Assembly: GCA_033239005.1 (NCBI GenBank)
Contig: BSQZ01000054.1
Coordinates: forward strand, 408,431 to 472,430
Source: Lamellibrachia satsuma
Taxonomy: Eukaryota > Annelida > Polychaeta > Sabellida > Siboglinidae
Length of the DNA: 64,000 bases
Direction of reading: 5' to 3'
Under the pieces are notes generated by a model that ran no database searches, was not told the origin of the DNA, and saw only the letters and a program-made list of their open reading frames with translations. Shown here in pieces: positions 11,170-22,772 of this stretch. Every line of letters begins with the position of its first letter. Position 1 is the stretch's first letter. A program made the translations under genes and the position numbers.

Positions 11170-13045
11170 TAGTATAATGGATACGCTACATATTTAGCGT
11201 GTCATTATAATGAAATAACAACCGTTTTCATATCAAATGTCATAGATATTATAAATAAAATAAACAACTGATAAAATTTGAAGCAAATGTTGCAAAGCAT
11301 CATATTCTTATATTCGTCTACATTTACTATATTAGGGTCTAAGCCACTATTAAATGTCATGTGCTTTGTAAAACTTTATTTCTACAGAATATGTAACATT
11401 TTAACCAGTTTAGACTGGTGTGCTACGTACGGTTTCGGGCGACGAACGGTTTCACTATTTTAGTGTTATATTGAACACAGATGTTAAACGTGTTTTTCAG
11501 ATATCAGAATAGGTGCCAATCGCCAATTGCCAGGGAATTCCCGAAGAAACACAGAAAGGACCCCAAGTGGAAGAGCAGTCTCAGCAGCAAAGCCAATATG
11601 ACTATCGTGATCGCCGGTGTGGCGTAACACACCACATCTCTTACATAATGTGGCTGGCACAGACGTTGCGGCTCTCTCGTACATTCTGTAGTGGCCTAGG
11701 AGTGACCTCTGCAAGGAACTATATAACACAGGCCGAACCCAAGATAGGGGCAGTAAGAAGCGACGCAGACGAAGGTGTGACCTGTAAAGTATTAAACAGA
11801 TTCCCCGATGTCACAATACATGAACCGCACAATATGTGTTCTTGTAGCCAGCTCTCCAGCACATTTTGGCCTTTAATCTTCATGGACCTGGTTAGAGGCC
11901 GGCCACGGGAAAGGTCCAGTAAAGGAGAAGGCAGACAGGATAATAACACAGCTGGGAGTTCTGCCTGGCAGTCCGCTGTAGCGAAACAACGACGACCATC
12001 CTGGAAGTCATCATCAAAGCTACGAAACATGGAATGTGCCAGCAGTCCGTGGCATAATTATATACAGCATACGCTTTGGTCCCAAGACCAGTCCTGAATA
12101 TATGTGCCACGTCCCTCTTCAAAAAGTGCAGCTATGACGCGGGAGGAGAGTTCCATCCAACATGTTCAGGGTGGGAGAGAATGCAACTGGCGACGAAGCA
12201 AGCGGAGAAGAAGGACGAGAAAGAGAGGTGGTTTCAAAGAGGGATGGCGCTATGTAATCAAACAACATTCTATCAGTTCGGATGTGTATTTCTTTCATAT
12301 GACATTATGTAATCAAACACATTGGATCATAACTACACAAAAACACGTTTGACTATTACATAATGATTTTTGACACATGAATAAATTTCGACTCACATCA
12401 TGACTTCGACAATTCACCAACTCACTGTAATTTATTCATGAGGATTCCACAGATTGGCATCCTAGTGAAAATAAAAAGAGTATGATAAAATCACATAAAG
12501 AACATTTTGTGCATTCAGGTACGTATACAAAAAAAACCGCTAAAGCTAGATGAAACTTGATCCGTGTTTTCCGACGTAATATATGCTATTCTCCTGGAAA
12601 TTGTATTATGTGAAACGTTACGTCTGCACTTCTAAACTATCTACGAACTGATAGCTATACCTCCAATATAAATATAGAATGTACCCAGTTGAAACGTCCA
12701 AGTTATGTACTTCTCAATGTCTACCTTTCCCTTGAAATGGCATCTTATAATATAACGCCACGTTTAAATGACTTCAACGTTAGCCCAAACGGAGAAAAAG
12801 TTTGACAAAATACGTCTTATTGAGTCCCAAGCACAAATACGTTATTGTACATGCATATAACGTGACATATCACAAGTAATTATACACTAAATACGTGTAA
12901 TGACCTTACAAACTACAAGGAACCGTATGCAGACGTACGGTTTCAAATCTTAAGCATATTTATAACTACTCATAAATTCACCTAGCTGGCAAATGCTCAA
13001 TTTTAGGAGTTAGTCTGCCAAACCTTATTTCCTAATTTAAATAGG
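11170..13045 (+). repeat. left arm of duplication A (paralogue of 40490-41730)
   Basis: Sequence from TAAATAAAATAAACAACTGA through the ORF region at 11513-12350 to CCAAACCTTATTTCCTAATT matches 40500-41730 closely. The matching frames (from 11513 and 40765, containing CQGIPE and EEQSQQQSQYDYRDRRCGV) are open in both copies but diverge and end differently. No domain was recognised. The sequence may be a mobile-element remnant or an old gene. A TTTTTCAG acceptor-like tract precedes 11503. Confidence 0.7.
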
Positions 13046-13440
13046 TTTGAATAGCAATATAACCTTGGCGTCTTTCAGTTTAATTTAAATTTTTTTAATA
13101 AAAATTACATACATATGTTACTGGTTTTACGTTAGAAGCAAATACAACAAGTCGGAAATCTATGTCATCATCGTCAGAAGTTGTTTTTGTTCAACATTTA
13201 TTTACAACCTTTATAATTTCATTGTCATCGACCGGTAATAGCAACATACGTTCCATATTTATATAAGTTAAATATTCATGTACATATGCTTCAGGGGTAA
13301 CGTTTATGCTTTTTGTTAAATCAGGTCCAATAGTTGTGAAGAATTTATTGAATTTATCTCATCTTCAAACTCGTTTCCTTCTGTAAAAAGAATTATCAAG
13401 GTAGATAGATTTTTTACATTCTATTATTACGCTGTCCACA
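13046..13440. repeat. shared segment of duplications A, B, C
   Basis: Matches 43355-43770 and 54537-54955 (TAACCTTGGCGACTTTCAGTT, ACTGGTTTTACGTTAGAAGC, GGGGAAACGTTTATGC). No coding potential was recognised. Copy A joins it directly to the CCAAACCTTATTTCC block, lacking about 1.6 kb that contains LINE fragments in copy B. Confidence 0.75.
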
Positions 13441-13720
13441 CTGTCACTTACGCATTCACGCACTCACTCACTCACTCGCCAACTAACTTACTCAGTCAGT
13501 CACTCACTGGTCACTCATTCACTCACGCATTCACGCAATCACTCACCCATTCACTCACTTAGTCAGTCACTTAAAGTCCACTCAATCAATCACGCACTCA
13601 CGCATTCACTCACTCACCTACGCACTCACTCAATCGGTTCCCAAAAGATCACTCACTGTCCACAGTCACTCACTGTCCACTCATTCACTCACGCACTCAC
13701 TAACTCAATCGGTTCCCAAA
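13441..13720. repeat. (CTCA)n tetranucleotide array
   Basis: Degenerate CTCA/CGCA/GTCA units, with CTGTCCACTCATTCACTCAC recurring. Equivalent arrays precede the repeat S copies at 43.8 and 55.0 kb. Confidence 0.9.
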
Positions 13721-13721
13721 A

Positions 13722-13950
13722 GATACGTCAGAAATGTCGTACGCTAGAAATTGCGGAACGTAAGACGGACATTATTAAGTGAGTTTAGGCCAAGGTCGTG
13801 CCTTCAAAAGTGAGCAGGTAAACATTATTAAATGTGTAACGTACCACTAACGGAAATCTCTGAATCGGAAAAGTGTAGTAGTTTTCATTTCTCCGGGTCA
13901 ATGATTACACAAACACCGTGGTCCAGTGGAAACAGCGGTTCTGTGATTCA
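13722..13950 (+). repeat. SINE-like repeat S, copy 2
   Basis: Contains ACGTCAGAAATGTCGTACGC, GTAAGACGGAC and CACCGTGGTCCAGTGGAAAC. It is followed directly by a CTCA array and belongs to the same family as 8905-9134. Confidence 0.8.
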
Positions 13951-14650
13951 GTGCCACTCACTGACTCATTCACTCACTCATTAAATAACTCACACACTCA
14001 CTAACTCATTAAACAACTCACTCTTTCAAGCATGCACTCACTCACTCAATAAATAACTAGCTCACTCATGCACTCAATCACTCACTCGTTAACTCACTCG
14101 CTCACCCACTCGCTCTCTCTCACCCACTCATTCACTCACTTATACACTCACTCACGCACGCACTCGCTCAAATCACTCTCGCACTCATTCTTGCACGCAC
14201 TCACTTATTAACTAACTCATTCACTCGTTCACTAACTCAATTATTAAATAACTTACTCACTCACTCACTAACTCACTCAACTCCTTCACTCACTCATTCA
14301 CGCACGCATGCACCCACGCACTCATTCGCACGTTAATTAACTAACTCACTCATGCACTCAATCAATTACTCATTAATCCACTCGGTCACTCACTCAACTG
14401 ACTCATTCACTCACGCATTCACTTACTCGCATACCTATTCAATCACTCACTTAGTAACTAACTCACTCATTCGCTCTCTAACTCAACTCATTCACACACG
14501 CACTCACTCACGCATTCACTCATTCGCGCACTCAATCAATTCCTCACTTATTAACTAACTCTCTTACTCACTCACTCACTCATTCAACTCACTCTTGCAC
14601 TATCACGTATTTATTCACTCATGCACTGACGCACTCACTCACTCATGCCT
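13951..14650. repeat. (CTCA)n tetranucleotide array, 700 bp
   Basis: Degenerate CTCA/ACTC/GCAC units extending to CTCATGCCTGATTAAAGG. It directly abuts the intron-side remnant of the second claudin-like subfamily, so exons 2 and 3 of that gene are absent here. Confidence 0.92.
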
Positions 14651-14814
14651 GATTAAAGGGTTGGCCGAATTACTGAGGTTGGTCAGATACACAGATGTAA
14701 AAAAACAGACTTTGATACAGTGGCCGCTTTGAGGGGTTCTACAGTACTTTTTAAAACATGATTTGCTCCGACTTCTAACTAGTTGGGCCATTCGATACAG
14801 CTAGTGGTGTTTAC

Positions 14815-15484
14815 CTGGTAGACAAATTAACGTCATACAAATGGAACAGACACAAGCTTTCCACAATCCCTAACGAAGGCTTCCTATCTTGACCCAGTTA
14901 TGAATCGCCACGGCAACCCTCAATGGATCCTTCTGTCTTGAGCAGACAATGGTTTGCGCCGTCGTGGTTGTCAGTTCTGTTGTGCACATCACCTGGTGTG
15001 GCTTAATAGCCCCACTCTGGCATGACAGTCTCTGCCGTGTTTGCTGCAGGTGAAGGTCATCGGTTGAAATGGTGCAGACCTCTGCTTTCGCTGTTCCCTC
15101 TTCTTAGCCAGTTGCTTAGATCTTTTATGTTCTGCCTTTTTTATGCCATTCTGAACAATCAGCCTCCAATGACATCGGTCGTCAGCGGCTCTCTCCCAGT
15201 TGTTCGTGTCTACGTTTCGCCAGGACACATCCATGTTTTACTCCATTACGGATCTCAAAGGGTTCGTATGTAGCCCCGTCATAGTTCACGTTCTCGTGGA
15301 AGGAGGAGATCACACTGAGTAGCCATGGCAACCACCGTGAAGATAAATGCGGTTATAGCGACCCAGAAGACAACTGCCGATAACCCAGCCAACGGCCCGA
15401 CACGGTGCACGTTTGTTTTGTCATGCGTGTCTCCGTTATCTCCTTAGTCGACAACTCACCCCTGCTCTCACCCAAGCGTGGGAG
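14815..15484 (-). pseudogene. claudin-like subfamily 2, exon 1, split by a LINE (copy A)
   Basis: The right part (15316-15484) encodes KEITETR and a membrane segment (GLSAVVFWVAITAFIF) related to exon 1 of the intact gene at 16489-17983. The left part (14815-14917) encodes the rest, including HNWV and GLW-x2-C matches, and ends at a GTAAAC donor. A LINE fragment (14918-15315) lies between them, bounded by imperfect 17-base direct repeats. The initiator is TTG rather than ATG, and a one-base deletion breaks the frame before the membrane segment. Exons 2 and 3 are missing. Confidence 0.75.
14918..15315 (-). mobile_element. LINE fragment inserted in the claudin-like exon (copy A)
   Basis: The minus strand encodes a reverse-transcriptase motif block (PFEIRNGVKHGCVLA, about 15220-15265). 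It then jumps to the C-terminal tail with DDRCHWRLIV and a zinc-finger-like end (FTCSKHGRDCHARVGLLSH), so most of the domain is deleted. Imperfect direct repeats at 14901-14917 and 15316-15332 look like the target site duplication. The same insertion and internal deletion occur in copies B and C. Confidence 0.8.
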
Positions 15485-16488
15485 GGGGCGGGGGGCACGC
15501 CTTAACTTCTGAATTGTCGCATTGATGCCCGGTGAGGACGTTTTCAACGCGTAATATATCAAGTAACACACGGCCTTAACGGACACTTGTTCGCAACGAA
15601 ACATTTTCTTATCGTTGGCCTAAAGTAATTGGGTGGAACTTGACTTAACATTCCATTTGCCCATTCGGTATTCACTCACTTAATTGTAACACGGCGTTAC
15701 TCACCTTAGCTGTAACACAGCGTTACCGTGTAGCGCAACAACAATATAAGTAGCTTGTTCTGATAATTATGGTTTATCATGTTCGCTTACATAGTAAACA
15801 ACATACAACATACAACATTTGCATTGCAGCATGAACATAACATAAAGCGATTCATTACAACGATGTAATTTTCACTATCGGCGCAGAAACAATGTATCTA
15901 AACAATTATAATTAAGTACTAAACAAAATGTACATAACAACAGTCACCTGAGACAAACAGTAAATTTCAAAGCTTGACTAATAATAACTTCTTCTTCTCA
16001 CAACACATTTGTCATATAGTTTCTTCGCATTGAACTATGGCTGACTGGTTGAGTTTCGTTGCACTGCGAGTTATGTTGCGATTTTTTTACATGCGATTAA
16101 CTTCTAAATTTATGTTTTATAAATTACATTCATATGCAATAATTATTGTGTTGCATTATACCACAGCGACACATTTTTCATTAAAAGAAAAATAAACCCG
16201 TTTATCTACAATAATTATAAATGACAACGAACTGACGCGTATAATTTACACACCAAGAGATCGATGCGGACGCAAACACCAATCTCTCATTGTGCATCAA
16301 TCGTGACATTTGCAAAACGTTATCCGTTAAGAGATCCATGATCTTTCGTTTTCTGCCATGTACACGATCGATGTGTTTGCCAGTGATAATATTTGATTTG
16401 TTCGTTCAAGAATTATAAATAGACATATGCAGTGGATTTCTATTGTCAAGCACTAGCTATCAAATGAAAACTAGTTATCTTTCGTCCT
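15485..16488. other. spacer between the two claudin-like genes (copy A)
   Basis: AT-rich sequence shared with 45341-46342 and 56421-57379, probably the 3-prime UTR of the intact gene plus upstream sequence of the disrupted one. It contains AACATACAACATTTGCAT and TTATTGTGTTGCATTATACC. No ORF was recognised. Confidence 0.6.
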
Positions 16489-17983
16489 TTACGCAATGGA
16501 TCTGTTCATCTGTAGGCCGCCTACTATAGCGACGGCAACATGGAGGACAAAGGCAACCACGGCGATGTAGAAAGAGGAGCCGAAATGATCCTTTGCTTTA
16601 GCACCAAACCAGCCGAAACCTCCGAGCATAAACATTGCTAAAAGACAACAAAAATGGGACTAATTATACTTATTATTTTGTTTTTGTCATATTTTTCACA
16701 GTTATGGAAATTCAGAAAAGTGATGAATGGACAAAGAATATGTTTCACCAAAAGGCACTGACATTGTGAATAATTAATGCGATACCCCACATACAAATCA
16801 TATTAGATAATAAATGTAAACATCTATCACATGTAAGTTGCGGCACGTGGAGTCATGCACAGGCAGAAACTTGCACACAGAAACACAAACAAATAAACAT
16901 ATATAGACAATGTTACCTGCCAGCGCCGCCGCGATGATGAAGAGCTGCAGAACCAGTCGTTTACTGACGGAGTGGACGAACGTGTACAGAATCGCCAGCA
17001 GGAGTGTGCCTATTGACGCTATCAGGGACATACACACGAACGCCCGAACCCCTTTTAACGGGCCTGGAACAAGCAGCATCAAATTGGTAAAGTGTCTACA
17101 AAGCCACAAAATCTAGTTGAGGGCTAACGTATGGACTACATAGTCGCATAGCATTTAGAAAACGATTTTTACTATATAACCTCCCAATGGCGATAATTGT
17201 AATGCTAGAAAATCAAGCACGGAAGTCGTTGATTGTAAAGACACAATAATGTTCAAATATAACATGCAGCTTCAGATAATATAAAACATTCGCATTCGAC
17301 ACAGTTTTCTTGCTTCATAGACTAACAAGTCCAAGTCATAGACTAACACTCTAGACAAGTCCAATTAATACAACTGTATTCGAAATGCAGATAAATCGCA
17401 TCATTTCCAAAAGGGTTAATGATTATCATGTTTCCTTCCTATAAACACGTTTATTTATAAAGACCTTCATAGTGGCATATTTGTACCAGAGTTTTGTAAA
17501 ATACATCCATCATGAATAAAATATAGCAAACCTTCAATTTTTTAGACTTAGTTTTTAGACCCATAAAACTTGTATATCAGTATAATACAATTTTCAAAAT
17601 GTTGGTTTTTATACCGGAAATACATTTGAATCGCTAACTAAGCATTGTTGATAATTATGACATTAATGATGTTAGTGCACTAATTGAAAGTTAAAACATC
17701 GTGACTTGCTGTCCTATCTAGCTACTTTATCCAGCCGCTGTGGCTAGTGATGCTTACCTGGTACGTGGGGATGCGCCACGCAGACGGAATCTAGACACCT
17801 CTTCCACAATCCTATACCAAAGCCATGATAAATGGCCCAGTCGGGAGTCGCCATGGCAACCACCGTAATGATAAAGGCGACTACAGCGCCCCACAACATA
17901 ACGGCGGACAGTCCGGCCAACGGCCCAACACGGTGCACGCTTGTGCGGCCGTTACGTGTCTCCGTGATCTCCTGAGTCCACAT
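16489..17983 (-). CDS. claudin/PMP22-like four-helix membrane protein, copy A, 3 exons, intact
   Basis: Exon 1 is 17758-17983, exon 2 is 16917-17063 and exon 3 is 16489-16637. All junctions have GT/AG ends and phase 1, and 522 coding bases give 173 residues. Exon 1 opens MWTQEITETRNGRT. It has a first membrane helix (about residues 22-46), then W49, GLW (58-60), C63 and C68, the W-GLW-C-C pattern of claudin-type first extracellular loops. Exon 2 holds helix 2 (CMSLIASIGTLLLAILYTFV) and the start of helix 3. Exon 3 carries the rest of helix 3 (MFMLGGFGWFG) and helix 4 (IAVVAFVLHVAVAIVGGLQM), then a short tail. Length fits the family (about 160-220). It probably acts in the plasma membrane at cell contacts; a specific role cannot be assigned. 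Confidence 0.85.
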
Positions 17984-18232
17984 CTCTCAAGTTGTGTGAA
18001 TCGGGACGCTACGTTCCGGTGGTTCCTGTAACGGGTTGTGGGAATTACAAGCCACTTAGATTAATTCAACGATATTAGCATAACTGCGAAACATAACCCA
18101 ACCCATAATAAATAGACTCTGCTTAGCCTAATCAAGGACAACGGAATCAGCCGTTTAGCAGAGTCAGACAAATTTAGTTGAATCCTGCGCGCACTTGTTC
18201 GGATGTATGTAGAAGTGCAACCACGTGGTATG
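17984..18232 (-). promoter_or_regulatory. conserved upstream region of the claudin-like genes
   Basis: The block just upstream of the start codon (CGGGACGCTACGTTCCGGTG, then TTAATTCAACGATATTAGCA) is kept in copies A, B, C and D, and also beside the exon fragment at 28080-28170. It is also part of unit X at 8430 and 51400, where no gene follows. It may be 5-prime UTR or promoter, or a repeat that the genes use. No TATA box was recognised. Confidence 0.4.
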
Positions 18233-18316
18233 CGGGGGTACATAGGGAGGTACATAGGGGGGTACATAGGGAGGTACATAGAGGGTACGTAGGGAGGTAC
18301 ATAGGGGGGGTACATA
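18233..18316. repeat. 12-bp minisatellite (copy A)
   Basis: Units based on AGGTACATAGGG, six to seven copies with small variants. The same array has about eight copies at 23238, four at 48106 and four at 59137, always about 250 bp upstream of the claudin-like start codon. Confidence 0.9.
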
Positions 18317-20345
18317 AGGGGACATGGCAAATGAAAACACGCTACATTTTATTTCTTACTTATTTATTAAAACCAAAATAACAAAACAAACACGACTGAC
18401 ACTTCGGAAACAATTTATTGGATGGGTTTTAGTTTGCCTGATCTATTTCAACATATTGACGTAATACGATGAAATGTTATCATGAACGTTGATCGACATG
18501 CTGAATTAACGGTTTCCGCCATTTCATTATCTTTCTGTTGTGCGCAAGATTATCTGCGTTGTGACTGCATTACGTGCTTAGCAGCTATTTGCCAGTATCG
18601 ACGTGCTAAAATATAATTTATTTTGTTTTGTTTGTGGTATCGACATACCAACAATTATGTTAGGATATCACAATACAACAGTGTCTCAGACATACTTAGT
18701 TAAACTGATTGATTCGTAGTATGTTCACTCTACTCTTGATATCGATAAACTAACCTCGTGTTCGAAGAAGCAGACAGCGACAGTTGACGGTTTTCGTCTG
18801 ATATGCGACCTTTCTCGTGGAGAGCGGTAGTTAAATACACTGCGTCACGCATCGCCAGAGCGCTGATTCGAGGGTGGCATCTCAAAAAACGGCGATCTCA
18901 AGATGCAACATAATATGTCTACAAGGCGGACTTATTAAATTTAGTTCACTGATTAGATAATACGTTTAAAACATCGATTATGTTTATTACATGGGGATGA
19001 GTATAAAAGCCACATACATTTGAATTATTTTGGAATATATTTAACTTTTGATGATGTTCCTGCATATTACTGAGTTCCATGAGGCATTTTCTCAGACCAG
19101 GTACTTCACGTTTTCCCAGCAAACGAACCGTCGTCGACACGAGTCCAATGACGTCATATCCCATTATCCGCACTGATCTAGTCTAAAGCACGGTGCTTTG
19201 AAATTACACGAATTCACTAATGTCGACATTTCGTTATCATACAAAGCCTACTGGGATGTGTGTCAATGCCCGTATTAATCGTTAAAATGTAGGTCCCATG
19301 TGAAATCTGACAAAACAAACACATATCTTTATCAACATATGTCGACAAAACCATCGATTAGATTATTATCTAATTGTGTTTATTAATTGTGTTTATTATA
19401 AATGGATGCATTTAAAAGCCACATAAATTTGAATTAGTGTGGAATACATCTAACTTTTGGTATTATCCCTGAAAATTACTGAGTTCTTTGAAGCACTTTC
19501 AAGGAACACGTCGCGCTTTCCCAGTAAACCAAACGTCGTCGACGCGAGTTCAGTGAAGTCAAACCGGGTCACCCGGTCAAACCACAGACATAAATAGAAT
19601 ACCTTTTAGTAAAACAAGACCGCCGAGCACTATATCAGTTGACACACGATGCAGCAATACGGGCCAATGACATCCATGAACCCTCATGCTGTTGCATGGC
19701 AAGAACTCAATGGGAGGCGCAGTGTTTATACAGTACAGCACACTGTCTGCATCATATATCATACCAGCATCTATTAAATAACTTTTATTGAGTGTAGTAA
19801 ATGTACAACTGGTTAAAGTGCATGTCTCACTAATGCGACTGTTAAATCATCATAATAATATGTAGGCTGCGGGTGTTAAGCGTATGCCTAAATTAAGAAT
19901 AGACCACTGTAGGTCAAAGTTGTAAGATAAAATTGCGTTTATTACAGCTTAACTACAACACAAAGTTTCGCAGTCATTGCACGATTTACACTCCTGATCT
20001 AATTTCAGTGCCACGTCAAAGTACAAAATGTTAACCAAAACTTCAAACTACAACCAAAACAAAGAGCAGAATTAATACAAACGTTATGACCAAAAATAAA
20101 GGATCAAAGAAAATATAGATAAAAGACAATATTAAACGCAGTAATAAAAACGGTATTACAGACGACTGGCCACAATCAGGAGTGTCCGTTACCCTGTACA
20201 TATACAAACAGAACAAGTAAGCTATTTGCTATATCGTTGTGTCCAGTATAAGAGGTTAACATAAGGTTAACATAAACATATATAAAGTACCATAGTTCCA
20301 ACACATTGATGCTGTTCTTAATATTGTCTGTAAAATATCGGTTAT
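18317..20345. repeat. right arm of duplication A
   Basis: Matches 48160-50040 and 59190-61068, with part at 23330-24105. It contains two diverged tandem copies of a block of about 300-400 bp, starting near 18945 and 19365 (TTTATTA...ATTTGAATTA, then TTTCCCAG(C/T)AAAC(G/C)). A perfect TGACGTCA (CRE-like) lies at 19148-19155. Near 19925-20110 is AT-rich sequence with GCGTTTATTACAGCTTAACT, also kept in B and C. No credible coding region was seen. Confidence 0.75.
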
Positions 20346-20660
20346 CTTATTCAATTTCACATGTGCACTAGCCTAGCTGTCATTCCACTGTTGTTTACAC
20401 ACAAGTCCTGGACACTGCTCAATGCACAGGACTCAAGATCAGCCCTCTCCCAGCCACCCTCAAGAGCAATAATGTATTCATTATTTAGACACAATTATCC
20501 AGGATCCGCGCTGTGGCGCCACCGTTTGTCGCGACAACACCTTCGCGTGTACACTAGCCTCGCGTGGACACGGAGTGGGATTCCCATTGTGACATAAATA
20601 ATGTATGCGTATAAGTAGATCATTAAGCTCGATGATGACGCTGATTGGTTGCTCTTCATC
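20346..20660 (+). repeat. repeat R, copy 1 (paralogue of 62500-62870)
   Basis: TTAATATTGTCTGTAAAAT, GCGCTGTGGCGCCACCGTTT and GCTCGATGATGACGCTGATT match 62505-62870. An inverted copy lies at 35216-35350. This copy has lost the long palindrome seen in the others, keeping only TATGCGTATAAG. Confidence 0.85.
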
Positions 20661-20689
20661 CGGTAACGCCTACAGAAATGCAAATAGAG

Positions 20690-20863
20690 TCGTTACGAGT
20701 CGCAGATGCTATCGACAGAACAAGGGTCATTAAATTTAGAGTTTGCACTGAAAGAAAAACAGTTTGCTGCATCCAGAACATCGCTGATGGACGTGATGTG
20801 ATGGGAATACTTACAACAGGGTGCGAAAAACCTCATATACACAATTCTCCCTCGTGTACTTGA
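20690..20863 (+). pseudogene. RecQ-like helicase fragment, Walker A damaged
   Basis: The frame reads CIQNIADGRDVMGI followed by LTTGCEKP, where the paralogue at 63300-63400 has LPTGYGKTLIYTILP, a good RecQ-type motif I. The match covers only about 50 residues. Sequence then continues into AT-rich DNA and a LINE linker. It may be a captured gene fragment or part of a helicase-carrying mobile element. No other helicase motifs (DEAH, motif VI) were found. Confidence 0.6.
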
Positions 20864-21027
20864 TATGTTAGCTGCGGCTGACACATCATGTTGACAATGA
20901 CATGGTGTTGGTCATCGGAAGAAAGTTGTAGAGTAGTCACACTATTGATACTGGTAAGCCATTGTATTGATTTCAGTCTCATACATATAGCATATATGGC
21001 TGACTATTACAGTAACTCAGATTTCTC

Positions 21028-21545
21028 ATGTCACTCGTGGTTGATGTTTGCATTGCAATCAAGTTGAAGGGAGGAGGCGAGGAGACTTCCGGTTACGAAA
21101 TGTACGAAAGCCCACTTGGTAAGAGTGATAACTCTGTCCTTATCATTACATTTAGATGTCATGCAGAAATAGCAAATGATACACGACTTATATATTATCA
21201 CGACCAAGGGGATTATAATGGTAGGAAGGCGAAACTAGACCACACAGACTGGAGCGAGATACTTGGTAGGAGCACTATAAACCATCAATGGTTAGGTTTT
21301 AAAGAATATATTAAAAAGATAGAGGCTAAATTCATCCCTCGTCGACTTGTGAGTAATATTAACAGACATAAAGGGAAAGTACCCCTAAACAAGAAATCGG
21401 TAAAGAAAATCTACAAAAAAACACTAAATATGGAAGCGTTACACGGAGATGAAAGAAGGAAAATACTGTACTGAATATTGTAGGGCTAGAAATCAAGTCC
21501 GTAAATTAACTAGGAGGATACAGAAGGAATTTGAGATGAAGTAAA
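21028..21545 (+). pseudogene. LINE endonuclease-to-RT linker fragment
   Basis: The frame at 21028-21474 contains ESPLGKSDNSVLIITF (end of an endonuclease domain), then DQGDYNG, DWSEILG and KFIPRRLVSNIN. In a shifted frame come YTEYCRARNQVRKLTR and IQKEFEM (21456-21540). This order is typical of the endonuclease/RT linker of CR1- or jockey-like LINEs. A more decayed copy begins at about 63600. Confidence 0.7.
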
Positions 21546-21659
21546 TGTATCTCATTTTCAAACTTGTTTCCTTCTGAAATAAAATGATGAAGATAGATTT
21601 TTTATAAATTCTTCCCAATTACAGTTCTCAAAATTGTCCATGTTTATGTGATATTATTA

Positions 21660-22345
21660 CGCTGTCCAATCATTCACTCACGCATTCACGCACTCACTCA
21701 CCCACTAACTCACTCACTCAGTCAGTCACTCACTGTCCATTCATTCACTCACTCACGCACGCACTCACTCACTCACTCACTCACTGACTCACTTATTAAA
21801 TAACACACTCACTCACTAATTATTTAACTCACTCACTCACTCATGCACTCAATCGCTCACTCACTAACTCACTCACTTCGCCGGGTCGATGATTACACAA
21901 ACACCGTGGCCCAGTGGACAAAACGGTTCTGTGATTCAGTGATATTCACCCTAACTGACGAACTCACTCACTCACATATTAAATAACACATTCACTCACT
22001 CATTAACTCAATTCATCCATGCACGCACGCACTCACTCATTTAACTCTCTCACTCACTCACTCACTCATGCACTCAATCGCGCACTCACTAAATCACTCG
22101 CTCACTCACTCACGCATTCACTCACTCACACACTCACTCGTTCAACTCACGCATTCTCGCACACATTCACTCACGCATGCACTCTCTCACGCACTCACTC
22201 GCTCAACTCAGTCACGCACTCACTCACTCACTCGCGCCGTCACTCACTCACTCATTCATTAATTAACTCACTCAACTCCCTCACTCACTCATTCAAGCAA
22301 GCACGCGCTCATTCACACATTAACTAACTCACTCATTCATGAACT
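21660..22345. repeat. (CTCA)n arrays around a partial repeat S (copy 3)
   Basis: Degenerate CTCA/CGCA units. At 21877-21951 lies the end of repeat S (CACCGTGGCCCAGTGGACA, GGTTCTGTGATTCAGTG). The right end of the array directly abuts intron 1 of claudin-like copy D at about 22346, suggesting a rearrangement within the array. Confidence 0.88.
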
Positions 22346-22772
22346 CAATCTCACAGTTTGTCAAGTAATGTTTTTTTGTGTCATAGACTAATACTCAAGA
22401 CAAGTCCAATTAATGCAGATAAATCACATAATTTCCAAAAGGGTTAATGATTATGTTTTCTTTTGTACACACAAGTGTATTTATAAAGAACTTCATATTT
22501 GCACCTTTGTACCAGAGTTTTGTAAAACACATCACGAATAAAATATAGCAAACCCTCATTTTTTTAGAATTAGCTTTTGGACCCATACAACTTGTATATC
22601 AATATAATACAATTTTCTAAATGTTATTTTTTATACCGGAAATACATTTGAATCGCTAACTAAGCATTAGCAATAATTATGACATTAATTATGTTAGTTC
22701 TCAAATTGAGACGTCGTGACTTGCTCCCCTATCTAGCTACTTGATCCTGCCGCTATGGCTAGTGATGTTTAC

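Noticed and set aside
11484..12122. Several overlapping ORFs on both strands in the left arm of duplication A
   Set aside because: The frames are not preserved in copy B (40765-41616), which has indels in each. No family was recognised, so no gene is called.
13915..13935. tRNA gene or tRNA-derived head in repeat S
   Set aside because: GTGGCCCAGTGG fits an A box, but no B box at proper distance and no cloverleaf pairing could be built by eye. Kept only as a note.
22019..22327. His/Thr/Ser/Leu-rich ORFs in CTCA arrays
   Set aside because: Translations of tetranucleotide repeats.
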